From assembly GCF_022288725.1 (NCBI RefSeq), contig NZ_JAKNTA010000009.1, positions 33,400 through 97,399 on the forward strand: a stretch of DNA of 64,000 nt. Direction: 5' to 3'. Origin of the DNA: Kitasatospora sp. A2-31. Its GTDB lineage: Bacteria > Actinomycetota > Actinomycetes > Streptomycetales > Streptomycetaceae. A model generated the notes under the pieces. That model ran no database searches and was not told the DNA's origin. It was given only the letters and a program-made list of their open reading frames with translations. The first letter of the stretch is position 1; each line of letters begins with the position of its first letter. Below are positions 7,671 to 16,692 of this stretch, piece by piece. The translations under genes were made by a program, and so were the position numbers.

Positions 7671-8861
7671 GTGACCAAGTCGACCGCCAAGGCCCCCCTC
7701 GCCGGGACCCCCAGCCTGCTGCGCGCCATCAACGACCGCGCCGCCCTCGAACTGCTGCTGGAGAACGGACCGCTCTCCCGGACCCAGATCGGCACCCTCA
7801 CCGGGCTCTCCAAGCCCACCGCCTCCCAGCTGCTGGCCCGCCTGGAGGCGGCCGGGCTGGTCCTGCCGGTCGGCACCACCGCCGGCGGACCCGGCCCCAA
7901 CGCGCAGCTGTACCAGGTGAATCCGGCCGCCGGGTACGTCGCCGGGCTGGACGTCACCACCAGCGAGGTGCGGGTCGCCGTCGCCGACATCACCGGCACC
8001 ACCCTGGCCGAGCACACCGCACCCACCAAGGGCTGGCCGGCCGCCGAGACGGTGGCCCGGGTGGCCGGGGCGGTCGCCGAGACCGTCCGGGCCGCCGGGC
8101 TCGCCGAGGGCAGCCTGCACACCGTGACCATCGGCGTCGGCGGCGCGCCCGATCCGGTCACCGGCAAGCTCCGCTACGCCTCCCACCTGCCCGGCTGGCA
8201 CGCGCCGAGACTGCTCCAGGAGCTGAGCGCGGCGATCGGCGCCCCGGTGTCGATCGAGAACGACGTGAACCTCGCCGCCGTCGCCGAGCAGGCCTCCGGA
8301 GCGGCCCGGGGCTCCGAGGACTTCGTCCTGCTCTGGGCCGGCGAGGGCACCGGCGCCGCGATCGTGATCGCCGGCCGGCTGCACCGCGGCTTCACCGGCG
8401 GCGCCGGGGAGGTCGGCTACATGCCGGTGCCCGGTGCCCCGGTCATGCGGGACGTCCGGCGGCGCAACTCCGGCGGGTTCCAGGAGCTGGTCGGCGCACC
8501 CGCCGTCCGCGCCCTGGCCCGGGAGCACGGGCTCGGCGCGCCCACCGCGGAGGAGTCGCTCGCGAAGGCCCTGGAGACCCCCGGTGCCGGGGACGACTTC
8601 CTCGCGGCGCTGGCCGGGCGGCTCGCCGTCGGCCTGGCCGTCATCGTCGCCGTCGTCGACCCCCAGCTGGTGGTGGTCTCCGGCGGAGTGCCGACGGCGG
8701 GCGGCGAACGGCTGCGCACGCTCGTCGAGGAGGAGCTGGCCCGGATCTCGATCGCCCGGCCGGAGGTCCGCAGCAGCGGCCTGACCGGCTCCCCCGTTCT
8801 GCTCGGCGCGCTGCAACGGGCGCTGTCGGCCGCCCGGGAGGCGGTCTTCTCCACCCACTGA
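7671..8861 (+). CDS. ROK-family transcriptional regulator
   Basis: A 396-residue repressor-type ROK protein starting at GTG behind GGAGGAGGGAGG. An N-terminal winged HTH (about 15-70, LSRTQIGTLTGLSKPTASQLL) is followed by the sugar-kinase-like ROK fold with VAGLDVTTSEV, IENDVNLAAVAE and GGAGEVGYMP. The zinc-binding Cys cluster of active ROK kinases (CxCGxxGCxE) is missing; the segment reads RRNSGGFQELVG, so this is a sensor rather than a kinase. It heads the sugar cluster and most likely binds the palindrome in its own leader, with a sugar or sugar phosphate of the pathway as inducer. Confidence 0.92.
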   Translation: MTKSTAKAPLAGTPSLLRAINDRAALELLLENGPLSRTQIGTLTGLSKPTASQLLARLEAAGLVLPVGTTAGGPGPNAQLYQVNPAAGYVAGLDVTTSEVRVAVADITGTTLAEHTAPTKGWPAAETVARVAGAVAETVRAAGLAEGSLHTVTIGVGGAPDPVTGKLRYASHLPGWHAPRLLQELSAAIGAPVSIENDVNLAAVAEQASGAARGSEDFVLLWAGEGTGAAIVIAGRLHRGFTGGAGEVGYMPVPGAPVMRDVRRRNSGGFQELVGAPAVRALAREHGLGAPTAEESLAKALETPGAGDDFLAALAGRLAVGLAVIVAVVDPQLVVVSGGVPTAGGERLRTLVEEELARISIARPEVRSSGLTGSPVLLGALQRALSAAREAVFSTH

Positions 8862-9041
8862 CCGCCCGGAGTCCACCGGCACCACGCACCACCGCCCGCA
8901 CCGCACCCGCACACCGCCCGCACCGCACCGCATCCGCCGACACCACCGACCCGCACCTGCACACCTCTCCTCTCCCCCAACCCCCGAACGCGGGCCCGGA
9001 GGCGCTGACGCCTGCCCGCGCACCCCCAGGAGGACCTCGAA

Positions 9042-10397
9042 GTGCACGCCAACACCCCCCGCAGAGGCCGCCGCACGCTCGCCGCCGTCGCCGGCACCGC
9101 CGTCCTGGCCCTGTTCGCCTCCGCCTGCACCGGCAGCAGCGACGCCGGGGGCAACGACGACTCGGCGAGCGGCAAGGACGTGACCATCACCTTCTGGCAC
9201 GGCTGGAGCCAGGAGTCCGAGGTGAAGGCGATCGACGAGAACATCGCCGCCTTCCAGAAGGCCCACCCGAACATCCACGTGAAGACCGTCGGCAACATCG
9301 CCGACGACAAGATCAACCAGTCCCTGCGGGCCGGCGGCGACGACGCCCCGGACGTCGTCTCCTCCTTCACCACCAACAACGTCGGCATGTTCTGTTCGAC
9401 CAAGGCCTTCGTCGACCTCAAGCCGTTCCTGGCCAAGAGCGGCATCGACACCGCCAAGACCTTCCCGGCCGCGATGCTCGGCTACACGCAGTTCCAGGGC
9501 AACCAGTGCTCGCTGCCGCTGCTCGGCGACGCCTACGGCCTCTACTACAACCTGAAGGCCTTCGCCGCCGCCGGCATCACGGCGCCGCCGAAGACCTTCA
9601 GCGAGTTCGCCGACGCCGCCGCCAAGCTGACCGTCGCCGACGGCGACTCCTACAAGCAGCTGGGCTTCATGCCGCTGTACCACGGCTACGAGTCCACCAC
9701 CGAGCACTTCCTCGGCCAGTACGGCCCGACCTACTTCGGCACCGACGGCAAGTCCAGCCTCGCCACCGACCCCAAGGTCGCGGCGATGCTGACGTGGCAG
9801 AAGGGCCTGGTCGACAAGCTCGGCGGCTACGCCAAGCTGGACAAGTACCGGGCCACCTTCGGCGAGGAGTTCAGCGCCAAGAACCCCTTCCACACCGGCC
9901 AGGTCGCGATGGCCATCGACGGGGAGTGGCGCACCGCCTCGCTCGCCGAGAACAAGCCCGACTTCGAGTGGGCCACCGCGCCGTTCCCCGTCCCGGACGA
10001 CCAGGCCGACACCTACGGCCGCGGTTACCAGACCGGCACCATCGTCGGCATCGCCAGCACCAGCCGGAAGCAGGCCGCCGCCTGGGAGCTGGTCAAGTAC
10101 CTGACCACCGACACCGACGCGGTGGTCTCCTTCGCCAACGCGATCCACAACGTGCCCAGCACCTTCGAGGCGCTCAACTCGCCCAAGCTGGTCAGCGACC
10201 CGAACTTCAAGACCTTCCTGGACGTCGCCAGGAACCCCCACTCGGGCACCACCCCGGCGAGCGTCAACGGCGGCGGCTACATCGTCTCCCTGCAGAACCT
10301 GGGCTACGACTACGAGTCCGGCAAGCAGCCCGACCTCCAGGCCGGCCTCGCGGCCACGGCCAAGGAGATCGACGCCGCCATCGCCCAGGCGAAGTAG
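9042..10397 (+). CDS. Sugar ABC transporter substrate-binding lipoprotein
   Basis: A 451-residue CUT1-type extracellular solute-binding protein starting at GTG after CCAGGAGG. The signal peptide ends in a lipobox (LFASAC, Cys about 29) followed by a flexible Gly/Ser/Asp linker. The mature part has the family pattern ITFWHGWSQESEVKAIDENIAAF, a binding cleft with aromatic residues, and a two-lobe periplasmic-binding fold. It captures an oligosaccharide for the two permeases downstream. The ROK gene is 180 bases upstream; that gap is low-complexity CACCGCCCG repeats with no clear promoter, so co-transcription is likely. Confidence 0.92.
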   Translation: MHANTPRRGRRTLAAVAGTAVLALFASACTGSSDAGGNDDSASGKDVTITFWHGWSQESEVKAIDENIAAFQKAHPNIHVKTVGNIADDKINQSLRAGGDDAPDVVSSFTTNNVGMFCSTKAFVDLKPFLAKSGIDTAKTFPAAMLGYTQFQGNQCSLPLLGDAYGLYYNLKAFAAAGITAPPKTFSEFADAAAKLTVADGDSYKQLGFMPLYHGYESTTEHFLGQYGPTYFGTDGKSSLATDPKVAAMLTWQKGLVDKLGGYAKLDKYRATFGEEFSAKNPFHTGQVAMAIDGEWRTASLAENKPDFEWATAPFPVPDDQADTYGRGYQTGTIVGIASTSRKQAAAWELVKYLTTDTDAVVSFANAIHNVPSTFEALNSPKLVSDPNFKTFLDVARNPHSGTTPASVNGGGYIVSLQNLGYDYESGKQPDLQAGLAATAKEIDAAIAQAK

Positions 10398-10420
10398 CGG
10401 GAACGGCCCACGGAGCTCCC

Positions 10421-11419
10421 ATGTCACTCGCGTTCGGCACCCGCAGGGCCACCGGACCGACCGACCCGGCGGCGCCCTCCACGCAGCACCTGCTGCGCCG
10501 GAAGCGCCGCCGGGAGGCGGCCCGCACCCTCGCCTTCCTCTCCCCCTGGCTGATCGGCTTCGGCGTCTTCTTCCTGTACCCGCTGATCTCCACCGTCTAC
10601 TTCTCGTTCACCAAGTACAACGGCTTCGGCGCGCCCGCCTTCAACGGCCTGAAGAACTGGGACTACGTCCTCAACGACCTCCCGGCGTTCTGGCAGGGCC
10701 TGCGGAACACCCTCTGGCTGGTCGTCGTCATGGTGGGCCTGCGGGTGGCGTTCGGCCTCGGCATCGGCCTGCTGATCACCAGGATCAAGACCGGCGTCGG
10801 CTTCTTCCGCACCGTGTTCTACCTGCCCTACCTCGCCCCGCCGGTGGCCGCCACGGTCGCCTTCGCCTTCCTGCTCAACCCCGGCACCGGCCCGCTCAAC
10901 CACCTCCTGGGCGAGCTGGGCCTGCCCCAGCCGGGCTGGTTCGCCGACCCGGACTGGTCGAAGCCCGCGCTCACCATGCTCGCCCTGTGGGGCATCGGCG
11001 ACCTGATGGTCATCTTCATGGCCTCGCTGCTGGACGTCCCCAAGGAGCAGTACGAGGCCGCCGAACTCGACGGGGCCGGCCCGCTCCAGCGGTTCCGGTA
11101 CGTCACCCTGCCGAACATCTCGCCGATCATCATGTTCGCGGTGGTCACCGGGGTGATCCAGACCATGCAGTACTACACCCAGGCGATCGTCGCCGGGAAG
11201 GTCGCCGGCGGCATCGCGGGCAACTCCGGGCAGCAGTTCGAGCCCGGCTACCCGCAGGGCTCCACCTGGACCCTGCCCCAGATGGTCTACAACCTCGGCT
11301 TCCAGCGCTTCAACTACGGCGCGGCGTGCGTCGTCGCCCTGGTGCTGTTCGCCCTAGCGATGGCCGTCACCTCGATCCTGCTCCGCCGCAAGTCCGGCTT
11401 CATGGCGAGCGACGACTAG
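10421..11419 (+). CDS. Sugar ABC transporter permease (MalF-like)
   Basis: A 332-residue inner-membrane permease, 23 bases after the binding-protein gene. Six or more transmembrane helices are visible, starting with TLAFLSPWLIGFGVFFLYPLI. The cytoplasmic EAA loop is present as EAAELDGAGPLQRFRYVTLPNISP (about residues 225-248), the site that contacts the ATPase. It pairs with the next gene. A charged N-terminal stretch (LLRRKRRREAART) precedes the first helix, as expected for a CUT1 permease. Confidence 0.93.
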   Translation: MSLAFGTRRATGPTDPAAPSTQHLLRRKRRREAARTLAFLSPWLIGFGVFFLYPLISTVYFSFTKYNGFGAPAFNGLKNWDYVLNDLPAFWQGLRNTLWLVVVMVGLRVAFGLGIGLLITRIKTGVGFFRTVFYLPYLAPPVAATVAFAFLLNPGTGPLNHLLGELGLPQPGWFADPDWSKPALTMLALWGIGDLMVIFMASLLDVPKEQYEAAELDGAGPLQRFRYVTLPNISPIIMFAVVTGVIQTMQYYTQAIVAGKVAGGIAGNSGQQFEPGYPQGSTWTLPQMVYNLGFQRFNYGAACVVALVLFALAMAVTSILLRRKSGFMASDD

Positions 11420-11439
11420 CGGACAGTGAGGAACCGATC

Positions 11440-12351
11440 ATGACTCTCAGCCCGACCCTCGCCACCGAGGCGCCCGCCCGGCGGCCCGCCCGCCGCGCGC
11501 CCACCGCCGCCGCCCGCGCCGCCCGCCGGCGCGCGATCCTCAACTGGGTGGCCGTCCACGCGCTGGCGATCGCCGCCGCCCTGTTCTTCCTGCTGCCGTT
11601 CGTCTTCGCCTTCCTCACCGCGGTGATGACGGACAGCCAGGCGCTCACCACCGACTACTGGCCGACCTCGTGGGAGTGGGGCAACTTCGCCGAGGTCTGG
11701 GAGACGCCCGGCTTCCTCACCTGGTGGCGCAACACCCTGCTCTACGCGGGCCTCGGCACCCTGCTGACCATCGTCTCCAGCCTGCCGGTCGCCTACGCGC
11801 TCGCCAAGTTCCGCTTCCGCGGCCGCAACCTCGCCCTGATGGCCGTGATCGCGATGATGATGCTGCCGCCACAGGTCACCGTCATCCCGATGTACCTCTT
11901 CTGGGCGAAGCAGCTCGGCCTCGGCGGCTCGCTCTGGCCGCTGATCGTCCCGATGGCCTTCGGCGACGCCTTCTCGATCTTCCTGCTGCGCCAGTTCCTG
12001 CTGACCATCCCCAAGGAGTACATCGAGGCCGCCCGGATCGACGGCTGCGGCGACCTGCGCACCCTGCTCCGGGTGGTCCTGCCGATGGCCAGGCCGGCCG
12101 TCGCCGCGGTCGCGCTGTTCCAGTTCTTCTACTGCTGGAACGACTACTTCGGCCCGCAGATCTACGCCAGCAACAACCCCGGCGCCTGGACCCTCTCCTA
12201 CGGCCTGGAGTCGTTCAAGGGCGCCCACCACACCAACTGGAACCTCACCATGGCCGCCACCCTGCTGGTGATGGCGCCGGTGATCGTCCTCTTCTTCTTC
12301 GCGCAGAAAGCCTTCATCGAAGGCGTGACACTGACAGGGGTCAAGGGCTGA
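11440..12351 (+). CDS. Sugar ABC transporter permease (MalG-like)
   Basis: A 303-residue permease following its partner by 20 bases, with GTGAGGAA as ribosome-binding site. Helices include ALFFLLPFVFAFLTAVM and the EAA motif EAARIDGCGDLRTLLRVVLPM (about 196-216). Its stop overlaps the ATG of the GH4 gene (TGATG), so translation is coupled. The cluster has no nucleotide-binding subunit; in Streptomyces such CUT1 importers are usually energised by the shared ATPase MsiK. Confidence 0.93.
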   Translation: MTLSPTLATEAPARRPARRAPTAAARAARRRAILNWVAVHALAIAAALFFLLPFVFAFLTAVMTDSQALTTDYWPTSWEWGNFAEVWETPGFLTWWRNTLLYAGLGTLLTIVSSLPVAYALAKFRFRGRNLALMAVIAMMMLPPQVTVIPMYLFWAKQLGLGGSLWPLIVPMAFGDAFSIFLLRQFLLTIPKEYIEAARIDGCGDLRTLLRVVLPMARPAVAAVALFQFFYCWNDYFGPQIYASNNPGAWTLSYGLESFKGAHHTNWNLTMAATLLVMAPVIVLFFFAQKAFIEGVTLTGVKG

Positions 12352-13640
12352 TGTCCTCACTCAAGCTGGCCATCGTCGGCGGAGGTTCGACGTACACCCC
12401 GGAGCTGATCGACGGCTTCGCCCGGCTGCGGGACACCCTGCCGATCGGCGAGCTGGTGCTCGTCGACCCGGCGGCCGACCGGCTGGAGCTGATCGCCGCC
12501 CTCGCCCGGCGGATCTTCGCCAAGCAGGGCCACGGCGCCACCGTCACGACCACCACCGACGTCGAGGCCGGCGTCGCCGACGCCGACGCGGTGCTGCTGC
12601 AGCTGCGCGTCGGCGGCCAGGCGGCCCGCGACCGGGACGAGACCTGGCCGCTGGAGTGCGGCTGCGTCGGGCAGGAGACCACCGGGGCCGGCGGCCTCGC
12701 CAAGGCGCTGCGCACCGTCCCGGTGGTGCTGGACATCGCCGAGAAGGTCCGCCGCGCCAACCCGAACGCCTGGATCGTCGACTTCACCAACCCGGTCGGC
12801 ATCGTCACCCGCGCGCTGCGGAACGCCGGGCACCGGGCCGTCGGCCTCTGCAACGTCGCCATCGGCTTCCAGCGGCGTTTCGCCGGGCACCTCGGCGTCG
12901 ACCCGGAGCTGATCCGCCTGGACCACGTCGGCCTCAACCACCTCACCTGGGAGCGCGGCGTCACCCTGCTCGACGCCCCCGGCGCGGCCACCGGCCGGGA
13001 GGTGCTGCCCGAGCTGCTCGGCGGCTTCGGCAAGGAGATCGCCGAGGACCTGCTGCTGCCGCAGCGGGTGATCGAGCGCCTCGGTGTCGTCCCCTCCTAC
13101 TACCTGCGCTACTTCTACCAGCACGACGCCGTGGTGGCCGAGTCGAAGGCCAAGGGCTCCCGGGCCTCCGAGGTCGCCGCGATCGAGCGGCAGCTGCTGG
13201 AGCTGTACGCCGACCCCACCCTGGACACCAAGCCCGAGCTGCTGGGCAAGCGCGGCGGCGCCTTCTACTCCGAGGCCGCGGTGCAGCTGATCGCCGCCCT
13301 GCTGGGCACCGGCGGCGGGACGTCGGTGCAGGTGGTGAACGCCCGCAACGAGGGCGTGCTGCCGTTCCTGCCCGACGACGCCGTCATCGAGGTGCCGGCC
13401 GAGGTCGATGCGGCGGGCGTGCGCCCGCTGCCGCAGCGGCCGGTCGAGCCCCTGTACGCCGGCCTGATCGCGGCCGTCACCGCCTACGAGCACCTCGCCC
13501 TCGACGCCGCCCTGCACGGCGGCCGCGACCGCGTCTTCGACGCCCTCCTCGCCCACCCGCTGGTCGGCCAGATCGAACTCGCCGACCAGCTGACGGACCG
13601 GCTGCTCGCCCACAACCGCGAGCACCTCGCCTGGGCCTGA
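12351..13640 (+). CDS. GH4-family glycosidase (6-phospho-beta-glucosidase-like)
   Basis: A 429-residue NAD- and metal-dependent GH4 enzyme. The Rossmann start KLAIVGGGSTYTPEL binds NAD; DFTNPVGIVTRAL and CNVAIGFQ (Cys about 170) form the metal and catalytic region, and LNHLTW carries a conserved His. GH4 enzymes hydrolyse glycosides by a redox elimination mechanism. The closest named group is 6-phospho-beta-glucosidase, whose motif is normally CNVPIG; here Pro is Ala. The operon imports by ABC transport rather than PTS, so an incoming sugar is not phosphorylated on entry. The next gene, a sugar kinase, may supply the phosphate, or the enzyme may act on a non-phosphorylated sugar. Confidence 0.88.
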   Translation: MSSLKLAIVGGGSTYTPELIDGFARLRDTLPIGELVLVDPAADRLELIAALARRIFAKQGHGATVTTTTDVEAGVADADAVLLQLRVGGQAARDRDETWPLECGCVGQETTGAGGLAKALRTVPVVLDIAEKVRRANPNAWIVDFTNPVGIVTRALRNAGHRAVGLCNVAIGFQRRFAGHLGVDPELIRLDHVGLNHLTWERGVTLLDAPGAATGREVLPELLGGFGKEIAEDLLLPQRVIERLGVVPSYYLRYFYQHDAVVAESKAKGSRASEVAAIERQLLELYADPTLDTKPELLGKRGGAFYSEAAVQLIAALLGTGGGTSVQVVNARNEGVLPFLPDDAVIEVPAEVDAAGVRPLPQRPVEPLYAGLIAAVTAYEHLALDAALHGGRDRVFDALLAHPLVGQIELADQLTDRLLAHNREHLAWA

Positions 13641-13770
13641 CGGCCCGCCGCACCCGGCCCGCGCGCCCCGCCCGCCCCTGCGCGGAGGGCCCCGCGGGCC
13701 GGGTCGCGAGGAGACCCACCACCCCCGGCCGGGGACCACGGCCGGGCCACTGACGAGCCGCGGGGACCTC

Positions 13771-14790
13771 ATGACCCACCAGCCCGAACCACTCCTGCCC
13801 GGCGTCCTCGCCATCGACGCGGGCAACTCCAAGACCGACGTCGCCCTGATCGGCGCCGACGGCACCGTCCACGGCTCGGCCCGGGGCGGCGGCTTCGCCC
13901 CGCAGACCATCGGCGGCGCGGCCGCCGTCGCCGGCCTCGCGCCCCTGGTCGAGGAGGCGGCTGCCGCCGCCGGCCTCTCCCTCCGCAGCGGCGTGCTCAC
14001 CAGCCACGTCAGCGCCTGCCTGGCCAACGCCGACCTGCCGGTCGAGGAGGAGGCGCTGCGCGCCGCCCTGGAGTCCCACCCCTGGGGGCACAGCACCACC
14101 GTCGCCAACGACACCTTCGGGCTCCTGCGGGCCGGCACCGACGGCCCGCGCGGCATCGCCGTCGTCTGCGGCGCCGGGATCAACTGCGTCGGGCTGCTGC
14201 CCGACGGCCGCACGGCCCGGTTCCCCGCCCTCGGTGAGCTGACCGGCGACTGGGGCGGCGGCAGCGGCCTCGCCGTCAGCAGCATGTGGCACGCCGTGCG
14301 CGCCGAGGACGGCCGCGGTGGCCCCACCGCGCTGGCCCGGGCCATCGCCGAGCACTTCGCGCTGCCCAGCACCGGCGCCGTCGCCGAGGCCGTCCACCTC
14401 GGGCAGCTCCCGTTCGCCCGGCTGCACGAGATCGTCCGGGTGCTGTTCGCGGTGGCCGGGGACGGCGACCAGGTGGCCCGGGAGCTGATCGACCGGCAGG
14501 CCGACGAGATCGTCCGGCTCGCCGTGGTCGCGCTGAGACGGCTGGACCTGCTGGACCAGCCGACCCCGGTGGTGCTGGGCGGCGGGGTGCTCGCCTCCCG
14601 GCAGCCCCTGCTGCTGGACAACGTCACCGCCCGGCTGGCCGCGGCGGCGCCGCTGGCCGAGCCGCGCGTCGTGGTCGCGCCGCCCGTGCTGGGCGCGGCC
14701 CTGCTCGGCCTGGACCACCTCGGGGCCGGCCCGGCCGCCCAGGCGCGGGTCCGGGAGGCGTACGACCCGGCGCGACGCGTGGCGGCGTAG
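13771..14790 (+). CDS. BadF/BadG-type N-acetylglucosamine kinase
   Basis: A 339-residue ASKHA-fold kinase. The phosphate-1 motif is VLAIDAGNSKTDVALIG (about 12-28); adenosine/phosphate-2 regions include CGAGINCVGL and ELTGDWGGGSGLAVS, typical of the GlcNAc-kinase/BadF branch; VVLGGGVLASRQPLL closes the ATP site. It should phosphorylate a free amino sugar or hexose at C6. Together with the ROK regulator, CUT1 importer and GH4 enzyme it suggests use of a GlcNAc-containing or beta-linked oligosaccharide. The 130-base gap from the GH4 gene contains GC hairpins but no clear promoter; GGGGACCTC precedes the ATG. Confidence 0.87.
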   Translation: MTHQPEPLLPGVLAIDAGNSKTDVALIGADGTVHGSARGGGFAPQTIGGAAAVAGLAPLVEEAAAAAGLSLRSGVLTSHVSACLANADLPVEEEALRAALESHPWGHSTTVANDTFGLLRAGTDGPRGIAVVCGAGINCVGLLPDGRTARFPALGELTGDWGGGSGLAVSSMWHAVRAEDGRGGPTALARAIAEHFALPSTGAVAEAVHLGQLPFARLHEIVRVLFAVAGDGDQVARELIDRQADEIVRLAVVALRRLDLLDQPTPVVLGGGVLASRQPLLLDNVTARLAAAAPLAEPRVVVAPPVLGAALLGLDHLGAGPAAQARVREAYDPARRVAA

Positions 14791-14833
14791 CGGCGTAGCG
14801 GCCGCGGCGCGTTCCCGTGCCTCCTCCCCGACT

Positions 14834-14869
14834 CCGTTCCCGCCGGGTCCGCACGCCCGGCGGGAACGG
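14834..14869 (+). terminator. Terminator of the sugar operon
   Basis: A perfect 14-bp stem (CCGTTCCCGCCGGG / CCCGGCGGGAACGG) with an 8-base loop, 44 bases after the kinase stop. The rest of the gap to 15139 shows no gene. Confidence 0.75.
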
Positions 14870-15139
14870 GATTGCGCCGGCGGTCCACGGCGTGCACTCC
14901 GGTGCGGATCCCCGGGCACGTCTCCCGGGGGACCCCCGCCCCTGACGCCGAGGCTGCCCCGCCAGGCGCACCCCGGCCGCACCGCAGGGCCGCCACGGCG
15001 GCACGTCCGACCTCGTCCAGGACGCGCAGGCCGCACCGTCCGCATCGCCGAACCCGCTCACCCGCGGGCAGCGGGAAGCCGCCGTCCGTCAGGTGGGCGG
15101 CCCTACTGAATCACCCGTTCATCTGATGAGCTGCCCCGC

Positions 15140-16465
15140 ATGGACGAGGAGCAGGGCGACCGGCGGCGCTGGCTGGTGCTGGCGGTCGGGATGTTCGCGA
15201 TGACCTCCGGGTGCGCGTTCCAGTTCGGGCTGCCGTACCTGATCCCCGCGCTGCGGGACGAGGGGCTGTCGCTCTCGCAGGCGGGCCTGATGGCCGCCTG
15301 CCCGACGATCGGCCTGGTGCTGACGCTCACCCCGTGGGGAGCGGCGGCGGACCGGTGGGGTGAGCGGTGGGTGCTGGCGTCCGGCCTGGGGCTCGGCGGG
15401 CTGGTGCTGCTGGGGGCGGCGCGGGTGGACGGCACGGTCGGGCTCGGCGCCTGCTTCCTGCTGGCGGGCGCGGCCGGGGCGTCCGCGCACGCCTCCAGCG
15501 GGCGGCTGATCCTCGGTTGGTTCCCGGCGCGGCAGCGCGGGTTGGCGATGGGCCTGCGGCAGACCTCGCTGCCGCTGGGCGTCGCCGTCGCGGCGCTGCT
15601 GCTGCCGCCGCTGGCCGGGCACGGGCGGGCGACCGCGCTGGTCGTGCTGGGCGGGGCGAGCCTGGGGGCGGCGCTCCTGGTGGTGGCGGCCGTCCGGGAT
15701 CCGGCGCGGCCGGCGGCCGGCGACGGGAGGCGGGCCGGCAACCCGTACCGGACCTCGGTGCTGTGGCGGCTGCATGGGGCGGCGACGCTGCTGGTGGTGC
15801 CGCAGTTCACGGTGTCGGTGTTCGCGCTGGTCTTCCTGGTGGACGCGCGCGGGTGGCCGCCCGCGGCGGCCGGTCCGCTGCTGGCCTGCGTGCAGGTGGC
15901 CGGGGCGGGCACGCGGCTCGCGGCCGGGCGCTGGTCGGACGTGGCCGGCAGCCGGGTGGGCCCGATGCGGCGGCTGGCGCTGACCGCGGCCGGCGCGCTG
16001 GCGGTGCTCGCGGCCGGCGCGTCCACCGGCTCGGCGGTCGCGGTGGCGGCGCTGGTGGCGGCCGGCGTGCTGACGGTGTCGACCAACGGACTGTCGTTCA
16101 CGGCCGTGGCCGAGTACGCGGGTTCGGCCTGGGCCGGCCGGGCGCTGGGCGTGCACACCACCGTGCAGAACGCGGTCGCGGCCTGCGTCGCCCCGACGAT
16201 GGGCGCGCTGATCGCAGCGGCCGGCTACGGCACGGCGTACGCGCTGGTGGTGGCGTTCCCGCTGGTGGCCGCAGCGGTGGTGCCACCGGCGTCACCGGCG
16301 CTGCACGGGACGTCGGCCGGTCCGACTTCCCGTGCAGCCGCGGGCGGCTCCGGCAGGCGTCGAGCCACCGGGAGCACCGGCGTGGCGGAGACCGGCGCCC
16401 GGGCCTCCCGCGGCACGGGCGCAGGTCTCCCGGGCGGCTCTTCGTGCAACGAGCCCGGTCGGTAG
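15140..16465 (+). CDS. MFS transporter
   Basis: A 441-residue major facilitator with about 12 transmembrane helices up to residue 385. Features include GMFAMTSGCAFQFGLPYLIPAL, the loop motif AADRWGERWVLASGL between TM2 and TM3, and GLAMGLRQTSLPLGVAVAAL in the centre. The last 55 residues (SAGPTSRAAAGGSGRRRAT...) are low-complexity, unlike a normal MFS end, so the frame may have run on after a small indel. Substrate unknown; MFS proteins of this type carry organic acids or drugs. The ATG has only a weak GATGAG-like ribosome site. Confidence 0.85.
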   Translation: MDEEQGDRRRWLVLAVGMFAMTSGCAFQFGLPYLIPALRDEGLSLSQAGLMAACPTIGLVLTLTPWGAAADRWGERWVLASGLGLGGLVLLGAARVDGTVGLGACFLLAGAAGASAHASSGRLILGWFPARQRGLAMGLRQTSLPLGVAVAALLLPPLAGHGRATALVVLGGASLGAALLVVAAVRDPARPAAGDGRRAGNPYRTSVLWRLHGAATLLVVPQFTVSVFALVFLVDARGWPPAAAGPLLACVQVAGAGTRLAAGRWSDVAGSRVGPMRRLALTAAGALAVLAAGASTGSAVAVAALVAAGVLTVSTNGLSFTAVAEYAGSAWAGRALGVHTTVQNAVAACVAPTMGALIAAAGYGTAYALVVAFPLVAAAVVPPASPALHGTSAGPTSRAAAGGSGRRRATGSTGVAETGARASRGTGAGLPGGSSCNEPGR

Positions 16466-16503
16466 GGTGCTGCGGTTCGGACAGCGGCGGGAGGGGCGGC
16501 GGC

Positions 16504-16677
16504 GTGGCGGAGTCGGGCGGGCCGGAGCAGCGGATACGAGAGGCCGTCGAGAGCGGGACGGTGGTCGACCTGAGGGCGGCGGGTGCCCGTGGCCGCCCCT
16601 CCGGCGGCCACCGACCCACCACCTCCCTTCCCCACACGAAGTCGGCCCCGTCGACCTTCTGCGCGGGCAACCGGTGA
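16504..16677 (+). pseudogene. Decayed small ORF
   Basis: A GTG with a strong GGGAGGGG ribosome site (16489-16496) and an upstream TAGGGT (16463) opens a frame beginning VAESGGPEQRIREAVESG. That is plausible protein for about 25 residues, then turns into improbable sequence (PTTSLPHTKSAPSTFCAGNR) and stops after 57 codons. I read it as the surviving 5' end of a gene whose remainder was deleted or frameshifted. Family unknown. Confidence 0.35.
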
Positions 16678-16692
16678 CCCGCGGCCCGCGGG

